Assembly (NCBI GenBank): GCA_030530785.1
Contig: JAUMUJ010000015.1
Coordinates: 1-49,371 of the forward strand
From: Moraxella sp.
GTDB taxonomy: Bacteria > Pseudomonadota > Gammaproteobacteria > Pseudomonadales > Moraxellaceae
Length of the DNA stretch: 49,371 nt
Direction of reading: 5' to 3'
Made by a program: the position numbers and the translations under genes. Of the stretch, positions 29,957 to 39,000 are shown piece by piece. The notes beneath the pieces were generated by a model. It had not been told where the DNA came from. It made no database searches and was given only the letters and a program-made list of their open reading frames with translations. The stretch's first letter is position 1. Every line of letters begins with the position of its first letter.

Positions 29957-30475
29957 TTATTTGCCAAGCTTGCCCTTGATTAGGCTAAACGCTTGCTCAG
30001 CATAAGGCTTGGCTTGGTTAATGTAGGGTTTGGCTTTATTGATATAGGGCTTGGCTTGCTCCACATAGCCCTTGTAGGCTTCAGGAACGGTGGTGGCGTG
30101 CTTGACCACACCTGCAAACCACAGCACCAGTTTATAATCGCCTGTGATTTTAACTTCGCCATCTTGGATAGCACTCATGAGTGCCGAAATGTCGCCTTTG
30201 GAGATGAGTTTAACACCCGTCAGAGAGTCTTTAAACTCAATGGTTAAATCGGCGTGCTTGGCAGTACCGCCTGCCTGCCCAAAATGCCCGTCCACAAAAC
30301 GATAATAGCGTGCCACGTCCCCCGCCACAAACTGCATGGCAATCTCTTTGTCGGCGATGAGCTTATTAAACTCGGCATTATCCGACCCTGCCAATGACGA
30401 CAGTCGCAAGCCTAAGCCATATAATAAAGCGTCAAGCGGGTCGGTTTTGACATCTAATACAGGAATGGTGAACAT
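29957..30475 (-). CDS. SCP2 sterol-binding-domain protein
   Basis: 172 residues. The first 125 residues form an SCP2-type lipid-binding domain (AMQFVAGDVARYYRF, KHADLTIEFKDSLTGVKLI, GDISALMSAIQDGEVKITGD). The C-terminal 45 residues contain three near-identical AKPY units (EQAKPYINK, NKAKPYINQ, NQAKPYAEQ) in a probable amphipathic helix, which could bind a membrane. It may act on lipids or, by analogy with UbiJ, in ubiquinone synthesis; this is inference. 17 bases downstream of serB. Confidence 0.75.
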   Translation of the reverse strand: MFTIPVLDVKTDPLDALLYGLGLRLSSLAGSDNAEFNKLIADKEIAMQFVAGDVARYYRFVDGHFGQAGGTAKHADLTIEFKDSLTGVKLISKGDISALMSAIQDGEVKITGDYKLVLWFAGVVKHATTVPEAYKGYVEQAKPYINKAKPYINQAKPYAEQAFSLIKGKLGK

Positions 30476-30493
30476 GATGATACCCTTAAAAAA

Positions 30494-31615
30494 TTAAACT
30501 TTATCAAATCTTTGACCAAGTGCAAATAGCACCCCTTCAAGCCCCGTTATGTTTAAGGCGACATCGGCACGGGCTTGTACGATGGGCTTGGCTTTATAGG
30601 CGATGCCCATGCCACTCATCTCCATCATCGGTAAATCGTTTGCCCCATCGCCCACACACACCACTTCTGACATTTTTAGCCCCAGCCGTTCGGCAGTGCG
30701 AGCAACTATCCACGCTTTGCGTTTGCCGTCCACCACAATGGGGTCAATGTAGCCTGTGATTTTACCCTCTGCCACCAAAAGTGGATTGGCGTGATATTCG
30801 TCCATGCCCAGCGTCTCGGCGACATATTTGGCAAATGGCTCAAACCCCCCCGACACCAAAATCGTCCGACAGCCGTCCGCTTTTAAGGCACGCATGAGTG
30901 CATGAGCCCCTGACGAAAAGCTGATGTGGTGCTTGATAATCTCGTCCACCACCGTCTGGGGCGTACCCTCTAATAATGCCACCCGCTCGGCAAAACTCTG
31001 ATTAAATTCAATCTCCCCACGCATGGTGCGTTCGGTGATTTCGCTGACTTTATCAGAAATGCCACACATACGAGCCAGCTCCACGATGACCTCTTGTTCT
31101 ATCAAGGTGGAGTCCATGTCAAAACAAACCAGCTTAGGCTTGGTTAAAATCTGAGCGACATTTAAAATATGCACATCAACATGGTCTAGCCCATCGGCAG
31201 ACAGCTCACGTCTTAGGTGGGCAGTGAGCTGTTCGTCCATCATGCGTCTTGCCACGTCCAGTTTTACGGTGGCGTTTGCCAAATCGCTGGGTAATATCAA
31301 GTAGCGAGACATCACCACATCGGCAAGCTGTCTGGTTGCCACCACCTTATGAGCATGGGCTTTGGCAACTTCATCATCATAGACCATCTGCATACGCCAC
31401 TTAGGTAGGTCTTGCATGAATGATGTCATGATGTCATCTAAGTGAGCGATGGACGGCACGACCGCTTTGTCCACCACCATCACCACCGCAAATACGGGCA
31501 AGTTTGCCAAGCCGTTTAGGTCTAATAAAGACACAGGTAGCAGGTGGGCAACTTCGTTTAGGGCATTGTGCCAAGCCTGACTGTCTTTGGGCAGTGCGTA
31601 GGTAGAAGTATGCAT
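30494..31615 (-). CDS. serB: Phosphoserine phosphatase
   Basis: 373 residues: an N-terminal ACT-like part of about 155 residues and a HAD domain with the catalytic CFDMDSTLIEQE near 166 and GDGANDLPMM near 325. Last step of serine synthesis. A G7 run (30845-30851 region, coding SGGF on the minus strand) is a potential slippage site within the HAD domain. The divergent neighbour is an Smp-like membrane protein, the same arrangement as serB/smp in E. coli. Confidence 0.95.
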   Translation of the reverse strand: MHTSTYALPKDSQAWHNALNEVAHLLPVSLLDLNGLANLPVFAVVMVVDKAVVPSIAHLDDIMTSFMQDLPKWRMQMVYDDEVAKAHAHKVVATRQLADVVMSRYLILPSDLANATVKLDVARRMMDEQLTAHLRRELSADGLDHVDVHILNVAQILTKPKLVCFDMDSTLIEQEVIVELARMCGISDKVSEITERTMRGEIEFNQSFAERVALLEGTPQTVVDEIIKHHISFSSGAHALMRALKADGCRTILVSGGFEPFAKYVAETLGMDEYHANPLLVAEGKITGYIDPIVVDGKRKAWIVARTAERLGLKMSEVVCVGDGANDLPMMEMSGMGIAYKAKPIVQARADVALNITGLEGVLFALGQRFDKV

Positions 31616-31726
31616 GACTATCCTTTAAAAACAAATAATACTATCATACCACAACTTCGCTGTATTGCCTATGTTTGACAAAAAACCAACAAATGATAAC
31701 TTTGGCTTAAAAAGCACGTTTGATGG

Positions 31727-31756
31727 TTGAAACAATTCACATGAGCAAGGTATAAT
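31727..31756 (+). promoter_or_regulatory. Promoter of the Smp-like gene
   Basis: TTGAAA (31727-31732) and TATAAT (31751-31756) with an 18-base spacer. Downstream a GC-rich hairpin (CGCCC, GGGCG) lies in the leader. Confidence 0.55.
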
Positions 31757-31828
31757 GAGCAAAATTTTTTCAATTTACCCAATGTCGCCCCGATGGGCGT
31801 GCGTTACAAAACTTAATTAAAGACGATT

Positions 31829-33085
31829 ATGACTTATTTTGCACCACGTCAAGGGCTGTTTGCTGTCATCATGTTGGTCAGCATGAGCTTGCATTTGTTG
31901 TTTTTTGTGCTTGGTCAAGAACACACACTCAGCCAGCAACAACAAGCCATCGCCCAACAAAAAGCCACACTCATCGCCGAAGAGATTACCATTCCCCTAC
32001 ATGCCCAAGACAGGGTCAGTGTGAGTGTCATTACGTCTCGCTACATTAAAGATGAGCAAGTGGATTTTATCGGGGTATATGACAGTAACGACAGTCTTAT
32101 CGTCCCTGTGGGCAAAGAATCTCCCCAAAGTTTTACCATCAAAGAACCCATCACCCTGCATAACCAAGTCTTAGGCTCGGTGGCAGTACACGCCCACACC
32201 ATCAATCGGGCGGAGATTATCTCAAAAAACTGGCTGTTTTTGGTGGCAGTGTTTGCCCTGCACGTCTTTATCTATCTAAGTTATGGCTATGTCGCTCGCC
32301 CCAGCAAAAATATGCTTGCCAAAATCGCCGAAGACATGCGACTGCGTCTATTAAATTCAAACGTTCTACCTGCTTCCTTACCCGTATCACCACCTAGCCC
32401 CCCCTTAGAGCCAATCACTCATCAAGACAGCCCAAAACACGATGGCGATGATAACGTCCCAGAGCCTGACATACCATCTTCATCATCGGACATTCCTGCC
32501 CCCATCAGCAATAACTACATCATGATACAAATCCAGTTTGATGATGCAGACGGCTTGATGAGTACGGTCAGCCATCACACCAAATCTGCCTATTTTGCCC
32601 TTTGCACCCAGCTTTTAAATAAAGCGGTACACGAATTGTTGCAGTTGCCTGTGGTGTCGGGGGTCAGCTTATTTGGCATTGATGATTATAGCGAACAAGG
32701 GGCGGTCGTTGTCCTAAAAGCAGACAATCGCCACGCCAAAGTCGCCACCGCCGCCATGATGCTTGCCAGACTCATGATTTTGTTAAATCAAATCGTCTAT
32801 GATAAGCACCGTGAACTCAAACGCTTTGGACTGCCTGTGCGGGCGATGGTCAGCGACATTGACCACAAAGAACATATCCTACAAGTCGCCAAAAAGTACA
32901 AAGAACGGATACTTATCTTAGTGGGCGAAACTGACCTTAGTCAGCTTAGCACTTATGGTGAGCTTGACAAGCTCATCAATCCCACCACCATTTATGAGCG
33001 TGAATGCCGTTGGCTAAAAGCAGTCAGTGAATCCACCGCCAAACGCATAGAGACGGTCAGAGATACCGTGCTTTTATCGGATTGA
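31829..33085 (+). CDS. Smp/YtjB-like inner-membrane protein
   Basis: 418 residues with membrane segments at about 10-30 and 132-152 flanking a periplasmic loop of about 100 residues, a layout like Smp (YtjB). A proline-rich cytoplasmic linker follows (about 190-225). The C-terminal part (about 230-415) has the repeated beta-alpha pattern of a nucleotide-cyclase-like fold but no recognisable catalytic residues. Divergent from serB, as smp is in E. coli, which supports the family call. Function unknown. A C7 run lies in the linker. Confidence 0.7.
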   Translation: MTYFAPRQGLFAVIMLVSMSLHLLFFVLGQEHTLSQQQQAIAQQKATLIAEEITIPLHAQDRVSVSVITSRYIKDEQVDFIGVYDSNDSLIVPVGKESPQSFTIKEPITLHNQVLGSVAVHAHTINRAEIISKNWLFLVAVFALHVFIYLSYGYVARPSKNMLAKIAEDMRLRLLNSNVLPASLPVSPPSPPLEPITHQDSPKHDGDDNVPEPDIPSSSSDIPAPISNNYIMIQIQFDDADGLMSTVSHHTKSAYFALCTQLLNKAVHELLQLPVVSGVSLFGIDDYSEQGAVVVLKADNRHAKVATAAMMLARLMILLNQIVYDKHRELKRFGLPVRAMVSDIDHKEHILQVAKKYKERILILVGETDLSQLSTYGELDKLINPTTIYERECRWLKAVSESTAKRIETVRDTVLLSD

Positions 33086-33167
33086 CACCAAAAAACACTT
33101 GACAAAAGCCAAAAAGCATTTTATAAGGTTTAAATTTTTACCCCATTCAACAACAAAGGAGCGATGA

Positions 33168-33386
33168 ATGAGCAGACTTGATGATGATTTTGACAATGAC
33201 AATTTTGATGAAGATGCGGATGCTCAGCTTGCCGAAGACACCAAAACCAAACCCCTAGAAAAGCGACTAAAAATAGATGCTTTATTAGAAGAACAACGCC
33301 TAAATAAACTCAAACTTGCCCTAGAAGCCGATGATGACTTTGCTGAGTTTGATGATGATTTAGATGATTTTGACGATGATTTGTAG
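33168..33386 (+). CDS. Small acidic protein, PA3496-like
   Basis: 72 residues. Aspartate-rich at both ends (DDDFDNDNFDEDADAQ and the C-terminal DDLDDFDDDL), with a basic helical middle (KRLKIDALLEEQRLNKLK). The layout recalls the small PA3496-type proteins. It lies 8 bases before the UPF0149 gene with an AAAGGAG ribosome site and is likely cotranscribed with it. Confidence 0.65.
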   Translation: MSRLDDDFDNDNFDEDADAQLAEDTKTKPLEKRLKIDALLEEQRLNKLKLALEADDDFAEFDDDLDDFDDDL

Positions 33387-33394
33387 AGAGCTTT

Positions 33395-33928
33395 ATGACC
33401 AAAGACGAATTATTTGATTATCTGTCAAGCGATGAGAATGCTTATGGGCTAGACCCCATCGCCACACATGGATTTTTAACCGCCACTGTGGTTGGCAAGC
33501 CCCTCCCCAACTGGCTGTCTGCCTTTTTTGAAGGTCATGACCAAGCCGTCCCCACCCACGTCAAAAACGCCCTAAAATCATGGCAACAAGAACTGACCGA
33601 CACCCTAAAAAACGAAGAGCCTGTGGAGTTGCCCTTTGCTGATGATTTCGCTGACGATAACGATGAGATGGATTTTGGTGATGACAGCGACATCGTGGCG
33701 TGGGCGGTGGGTTTTGTGGATGCCATGTATTCTGATGAAAACGTGGATTGGTTTGATGACCCTGACACCGAAGAAGACGTGGCAACGCTGACCTTACCCA
33801 TGATTGTGCTGTCAGGCATAGACACCGACATGGACGAGATTCGTACCGATGAGATGATGGCATCAATGGCAAACGCCCTAGAAGACAACATCACTGAGCT
33901 GTTTTTGTTATTTCATACAGATGACTGA
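33395..33928 (+). CDS. UPF0149 (YecA/YgfB-like) family protein
   Basis: 177 residues. The start LFDYLSSDENAYGLDPIATHGFLTA and the WAVGFVDAMYSDENVDWFDD segment are typical of UPF0149. Very acidic. No SEC-C zinc motif at the C-terminus, so it is the short YgfB-type. In Pseudomonas YgfB influences gene expression, but its role here is not known. Confidence 0.8.
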   Translation: MTKDELFDYLSSDENAYGLDPIATHGFLTATVVGKPLPNWLSAFFEGHDQAVPTHVKNALKSWQQELTDTLKNEEPVELPFADDFADDNDEMDFGDDSDIVAWAVGFVDAMYSDENVDWFDDPDTEEDVATLTLPMIVLSGIDTDMDEIRTDEMMASMANALEDNITELFLLFHTDD

Positions 33929-33931
33929 TAT

Positions 33932-33956
33932 AACCGCCTTAAAATGGCGGTTTTTT
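33932..33956 (+). terminator. Terminator after the UPF0149 gene
   Basis: AACCGCC (33932-33938) pairs with GGCGGTT (33946-33952), followed by T residues. Confidence 0.7.
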
Positions 33957-34009
33957 GGTCATTTTATCCGCAATTTGCTACCACCCCACCCAAAATATGC
34001 CCAAAATGG

Positions 34010-34038
34010 TTGAACCGCTCCATCAAGCAAGGTATAAT
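34010..34038 (+). promoter_or_regulatory. Promoter of ompW
   Basis: TTGAAC (34010-34015) and TATAAT (34033-34038) with a 17-base spacer. Confidence 0.65.
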
Positions 34039-34045
34039 AAATTTG

Positions 34046-34075
34046 TGAAAGTTCACTTTCATCACCCATCGGGTG
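34046..34075 (+). promoter_or_regulatory. Possible operator and leader hairpin of ompW
   Basis: A perfect inverted repeat TGAAAGT-TC-ACTTTCA (34046-34061) starts 7 bases after the -10, about where transcription begins, and a second hairpin CACCC-ATC-GGGTG (34063-34075) follows. The first may bind a regulator; the second may stabilise the mRNA leader. Inference only. Confidence 0.4.
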
Positions 34076-34102
34076 TAACACATAACTAAACAAGGTGATA
34101 CC

Positions 34103-34702
34103 ATGTTAAAACAATTCGTCCTAGCGACCAGCCTACTTGCCATCGCTGGCGTTGCGTCAGCTAACCTAACCTTTAAAGCAGGTGTGGGCTATCTTGACCC
34201 AACATCTGACAAAAACATCAACGATGAACTAACCACCGCTAAGGTTAGCAGTGAAGTGGCTTTGCTACCTTCTTTTGACTATCGTTTTGGCGACACGCCA
34301 TTTTCGGTAGAATTGCTACTTGCCACACCGTTTGAGCATACTGTGAATACCACCAGTGAGGGCGATGTGGCTAAATTTAAACACTTGCCACCTACTTTGA
34401 CCGCCAAGTACAACACCCCATCTTTTAATGGTTTTAGTGCCAATGTGGGTGTGGGTGCTACCTACCTAATCCCATTTGAAGAAGAGCTTATCGGCGGTGG
34501 CGGTAAACTTGAAGCCAAAAAAACCGTTGCTCCTGCCGCTCAAATTGGCGTGACTTACACACCCAGCAACTCTCCTTGGGGCGTATTTGCTGACGTACGC
34601 TATGCCGACCTAAAAACCGACCTAAAACTTGACGGTGCTAAAATCGGTGAGCTAGAAGTAAACCCTGTGGTTTATAGCATTGGTGTGAGCCATAAGTTTT
34701 AA
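34103..34702 (+). CDS. ompW: OmpW-family outer-membrane protein
   Basis: 199 residues with a signal peptide (MLKQFVLATSLLAIAGVASA) and an eight-strand barrel ending in the terminal phenylalanine of SHKF. The segments ELLLATPFEHTV and FKHLPPTLTAKY are the OmpW hallmarks. OmpW forms a narrow hydrophobic channel for small molecules. Flanked by its own promoter and terminator. Confidence 0.9.
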   Translation: MLKQFVLATSLLAIAGVASANLTFKAGVGYLDPTSDKNINDELTTAKVSSEVALLPSFDYRFGDTPFSVELLLATPFEHTVNTTSEGDVAKFKHLPPTLTAKYNTPSFNGFSANVGVGATYLIPFEEELIGGGGKLEAKKTVAPAAQIGVTYTPSNSPWGVFADVRYADLKTDLKLDGAKIGELEVNPVVYSIGVSHKF

Positions 34703-34718
34703 TTAACTGCCCACACAG

Positions 34719-34750
34719 TCCCCAATGTCGCTTGATGTTGGGGATTTTTA
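34719..34750 (+). terminator. Terminator of ompW
   Basis: TCCCCAA (34719-34725) pairs with TTGGGGA (34738-34744), then TTTTT. Confidence 0.7.
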
Positions 34751-34831
34751 TTTTTGCTTGACCATAAGAGATAAGGACGGATTGATGATTGTCTCAATTT
34801 TTTAAACAATAACCAAACATAAAAAACAAAC

Positions 34832-34929
34832 TGATAGGAGCAAATACCATAAAGAGCATTGAAGTGGCAGGGAGCGTGCTTGGATTTGATGATGTGAATG
34901 CATTGTTGGCGGGGGAGAGGGTGGTGTGA
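34832..34929 (+). pseudogene. Remnant of an RTX toxin gene: last 31 codons and stop
   Basis: 98 bases match the 3' end of the intact RTX gene (39697-39794) with four mismatches, including the stop codon. In frame it reads GANTIKSIEVAGSVLGF and continues to LLAGERVV and stop. Sequence before and after it is not related to the intact gene or its flank. It is the 3' end of a lost paralogue or a donor copy left by recombination. Confidence 0.85.
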
Positions 34930-35035
34930 GTTATGTTAGCGGTGATAATAGAAGGTAGTTTTTTAAAATTAAGTTAATTTGCAAAATCAAACATAAAATG
35001 AGCAAAACGTGCATATAAAAGTTTATGGAATAATA

Positions 35036-35041
35036 TATAAT
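35036..35041 (+). promoter_or_regulatory. Possible -10 element before the toxin-fragment ORF
   Basis: TATAAT 36 bases before the ATG at 35077; no convincing -35 is seen. Confidence 0.25.
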
Positions 35042-35076
35042 TACGGTCTTAACCAACCCTAACTTAGAAGACTGTT

Positions 35077-35283
35077 ATGTCTAAAATTCAAGTGCCTACT
35101 GAGAAAGAAACCAATAATTATTTGACTGCTGTTAATAGTCTCAATAACCTTTGGTCTGCCATTAACAATTTTCAACAAGGCAACCCAAATGATGAAAGTT
35201 GGCATTCTGTACAACTTATGCTCTCTGACATATTTACCATAGCAAAAGAGGCAACAAAATCGCCTTTTTCCAATCTACTCTAA
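35077..35283 (+). CDS. Short ORF similar to the RTX toxin N-terminus (probable truncated paralogue)
   Basis: 68 residues. Residues 13-59 align without any gap to residues 19-65 of the RTX protein encoded at 36030, with 15 identities of 47, including W26-S27-A28 against W32-S33-A34, D51-I52 against D57-I58, and A56-K57-E58 against A62-K63-E64. It stops just beyond this block. It is therefore either a truncated N-terminus of a second RTX toxin, left in the cassette region, or a short stand-alone relative that may compete with the toxin. The DNA is AT-rich. No signal peptide. Confidence 0.6.
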   Translation: MSKIQVPTEKETNNYLTAVNSLNNLWSAINNFQQGNPNDESWHSVQLMLSDIFTIAKEATKSPFSNLL

Positions 35284-35494
35284 GAGTTTAGATAAAAACC
35301 ACCCATACATTTTGTTTCTTTTAATGATACTAATAATTATTATAAACTGTGTAGTGGTTATGTTATAATGGTGTAGCCTGTAAAAGATAACTAGGCTTTC
35401 GCACAAAGACTAACAAGTTCAAGGCTAAATGTCGGGCATCACTATTGTTCTACCTAGTTTATGGACTACGCAAAGTTGAGATTGTGGTAATTTT
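35284..35494. other. Unassigned cassette spacer
   Basis: AT-rich spacer without a convincing gene. An extended -10 (TGTTATAAT, 35361-35369) is the best promoter candidate for the partner and toxin genes. The part around 35380-35490 is less AT-rich and has an open frame into the partner-gene remnant, but its reading is not protein-like to me. Confidence 0.35.
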
Positions 35495-35530
35495 TGTTTA
35501 TTACTATTATGGTGATTTTAATCTTGACTA
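35495..35530 (+). pseudogene. Remnant of a second copy of the partner gene (3' end)
   Basis: 35495-35521 match 35985-36011, the 3' end of the intact partner gene, with one mismatch in 27. In frame it reads VYYYYGDFNLD and stop, against VYYYYGDFKLN and stop in the intact protein. Upstream of this the similarity is lost. Confidence 0.7.
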
Positions 35531-35589
35531 ATAAATTTCATAAATTAAATTTTTAAATACATACATGGGTTAAAATTCAAGATATTCCA

Positions 35590-36021
35590 ATGAAAGATAT
35601 TTTAAATAATGATAAGCAAGATGATGATAAATTGCCACAAAATAAGACAATTTATGTCATGTTTATTTTATTTCTTGCTCTTTATATGTATATGGGTTTG
35701 TTCGGTAATCAACAAATAGCAGACCAAATGGCAAAAAATCCTAACAATATCATCAAAGACTGTATGTATTATGTACGTGATGTTAAGAGGAGGCATAGTT
35801 ATGTAACAGAAGTAAAAATTGATGGTAGAGTGTATGAAACTTATTTGATTTATGCAAGCCAGTCAGACTTTTTTTTATCAAGTAAGTACAGCGAATTTAA
35901 GCAATATATGAGAGAAAACCAAGAATTATGCCACCCTATCGGCTATGTTGAACTGATAAATTTGGGTTTTTATAAAAAAATCTATGTTTATTACTATTAT
36001 GGCGATTTTAAATTAAATTGA
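35590..36021 (+). CDS. Small membrane protein, candidate toxin partner or immunity protein
   Basis: 143 residues. Charged N-terminus, one membrane segment at about 22-40 (MFILFLALYMYMGLFG), then a soluble part of about 100 residues with cysteines in KDCMYYV and ELCHPIG, and a tyrosine-rich C-terminus (VYYYYGDF). It stops 8 bases before the RTX start, where GAGG serves as the ribosome site, so the two are almost surely cotranscribed. The orientation outside the cytoplasm cannot be told. By position it recalls FrpD, encoded just upstream of Neisseria FrpC, but I see no sequence link and no lipobox. Immunity function is inferred from the gene pair and from the remnant copy upstream. Confidence 0.65.
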   Translation: MKDILNNDKQDDDKLPQNKTIYVMFILFLALYMYMGLFGNQQIADQMAKNPNNIIKDCMYYVRDVKRRHSYVTEVKIDGRVYETYLIYASQSDFFLSSKYSEFKQYMRENQELCHPIGYVELINLGFYKKIYVYYYYGDFKLN

Positions 36022-36029
36022 GGTAAACT

Positions 36030-39000
36030 ATGAGTGTTAAAAAACTTGGCGATATTTTCAATGATGAAAATATTAAACACACTAATGATATGGCAACTGT
36101 GGTAAGTGCAGGTGTGAATGGTTGGTCTGCAAAGCTTTACGCAGAAATAGATGGCGATGTTGGAGAGACTGTGCGTTCCACATTTCTTGGAATAACTGAT
36201 ATTATTAGTCTTGCAAAAGAATCTGTATTTGTAAAAAATATCAGTACAAGTCAAGCAAATTCTATTGTGCAAAGTTTAGTGCTTGGTGAAAGATTTCTTG
36301 AAAATACAATAAAATCAATAGAATATTCAAAGGAAACTAATGGTTTTGTAAAATCAGCTACTATTATTGATTTATTTGCAGATGGTGTTGCCATATTTTC
36401 TAATATTGTAGATTTCTTTAAAATAAGCCCAATGGGTATTCTATTAAATGTCTCATCAATCATACTTACCACCATCAGTAATAGCATGAAAGAGCTTAAA
36501 TTAGAGCCAGAAATCCATGTTGATGAAATTGCAAAAATTATGCAAATGGCTATCAAAGCTTCAATGGGTCCAGCAGGAATGGTGTTGGAAAAGGTGGCAG
36601 AATTAGCAGATACTTTAACTCCTGAAGAATACAAATTCTGGTCAGATAAAGCTGTTGAACTAACAGGCACAGATGGCAATGACACTTTTGAATCTTTATC
36701 CACTTACTTCCATGACCGCCCACGCATCATCTTTGCAGGTGGTGGTCATGACATTCTAAATGGCGATGATGGTAATGATTTACTACACGGTGGCACTGGC
36801 AATGACATATTCTTTGGCGATGAGGGTAACGACACTCTGATTGACACCGAAGGCTACGACACCTACCACATCAAAGACCATGATACCATCTATGACGCTG
36901 ATGGTAAGGGCGTGATGATGTTTGATGGGAAAGTGTTGCCAAGTGCTTTTATCCTAAAAGATGGTTCGTCGGACATATGGCAAGCCAAAGACAGTGCAGG
37001 GAATGTGCTATATACTGCCGTCAAGGGAGCGAATGATTTATTGATTACTTCTACCAATTCCCCTGCCGATAGAGTTACCATCAAAGACTTCTTTGCCATC
37101 GCCAAACAGCAAGGCACCACTTATTCTGCCCTATCCATCACCTTAGGGGACAGCCAAGATGACATTGATGAGTTTGGTGTTGACACCATTAAAGCAGATG
37201 ATAACTTTTTGTCTAACATATATACCGCTGGTTCTGCCAGCAATCATCTTGACATCATCGGTTCTAATAAAGCAGATAACATCTTTGGCACAGGTAAAAA
37301 ATCACTTTATATTGATGCAGGCGATGGTCATGATTTAATCTTTGGTGGCGATTTGGCAGATGTGATTAAAGGTGGGGCAGGCAATGACATCATTTATGGT
37401 TCATCGGGTATTTATGATTTTAAAGAACCCAATGATGGCGTGCCTGATGGCGATGATGATACTTTGATTGGGGGAGCAGGCAGTGATTTGATTTCAGGAG
37501 GTGTTGGCAATGATGTGATTTGGGCGGATAACGACTATGTGTCATCAAGCACCCTACCCATTTATCTAGACCCTAATAATCCAAACAACGCCCACCACAA
37601 TCAAAAAGGCGATTGGATACTCGGTGGACGTGGTCATGATGTGATACATGGCAGTGCCAATAAAGATTTTCTGCAAGGCGGACAAGATGGCGACATCATC
37701 TATGGCGGAGGTGGCGATGATGTGATACTCGGTGATGGACACATTCGCTTTGGTCATAAATCACAGACATCGTTTAATGCAGGCAGTATTAATCATGGTT
37801 ATGGCACAGTAGGTGGTGGCATTCACCCATTGGTGCATGGCACACCAACTTACACCCCAACGTATGTGGCAGGTCAGACACTCACCATAGAATACAGCTT
37901 TGCTGATGGTAAACGAACAGATAAAAGAATGCCCAGTGCGTATTTTAGAGATGATAAAACCTTTGCATGGACATTAGATATTGACACAGACAAGGGGGAT
38001 TATTTAATCACGCCACACACCGATGTGCCTTTAACTTATGATTACCACGCCCTACCATCAGATGATGCTAACGACTTTTTATATGGCGGTGCAGGAGACG
38101 ACCTACTCATCGGACAGTATGGCGATGATTATTTAGATGGTGGTGATGGCGATGATATTTTATGGGGTGATGACAATCGTGATACCGCCATCATCGGCAA
38201 TGACACCTTAAAAGGCGGGGCGGGCAATGACTGGTTAATCGGCGGAGGTGGCGATGATGTGTTATACGCTGGCACAGGTCGTGATACGCTAGATGGTGGC
38301 ACAGGCTTTGATACCTATGTATTTGACCTAAATGACATCAAACGTGCCAATGATAATAAAACCATCACAGACACAGACAATCAAGGCAGACTCATCATTG
38401 ATGGCTTTGATTTGACAGACACCCAGTTTTATCAGCGTGATGAACACAGCAATCTTTATCAAACCCAAGACGGCAAATTTACCATCGCCAAGCACGATGA
38501 CAGTTACACACTGACAGGAGCAGATTTCAATGCGTCCATCACCATCAAAGACACTCCCATCGGCACGGATAACACCTTGCTTGGTATGGTACTGTCAAAG
38601 CCAAATACCGCCCCCACACTCCAAAACCCCATACCAGACCAAACCCTACTGGCAGGACAAGCCATCAATTTTAACTTTGCTCACACTTTCTTTGATCATG
38701 AAGATGACGATGACACGCTAAGCTACACGCTCACAGGGGCGGACGGACTGCACTTTGACCCCATCACAAAGACACTGACAGGCACAGCCCCCACCAAAGG
38801 CACACTAAACCTAAACCTAAGCGTCCAAGACAGTCAAGGATTGTCCGCAAGCACTGCCTTTACCTTGACCGTCAATGAACGACCCACACTGCTGTCATCT
38901 CTTAGTCTGCCTGCCAACCTAACCCAAGACGATGATGCCATCAGCATGGATGTCAGCACACTGTTTTATGATAATGACGGCGATGTCTTGACATACACAC

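Noticed and set aside
30840-30855. G7 run inside serB as a phase switch
   Set aside because: It encodes the conserved SGGF segment in frame and serB is a housekeeping gene; the run is probably a codon coincidence.
35381-35529. Open frame ending in VYYYYGDFNLD as a real small gene
   Set aside because: No start codon with a ribosome site, and only the last codons resemble the intact partner protein; recorded as a remnant.
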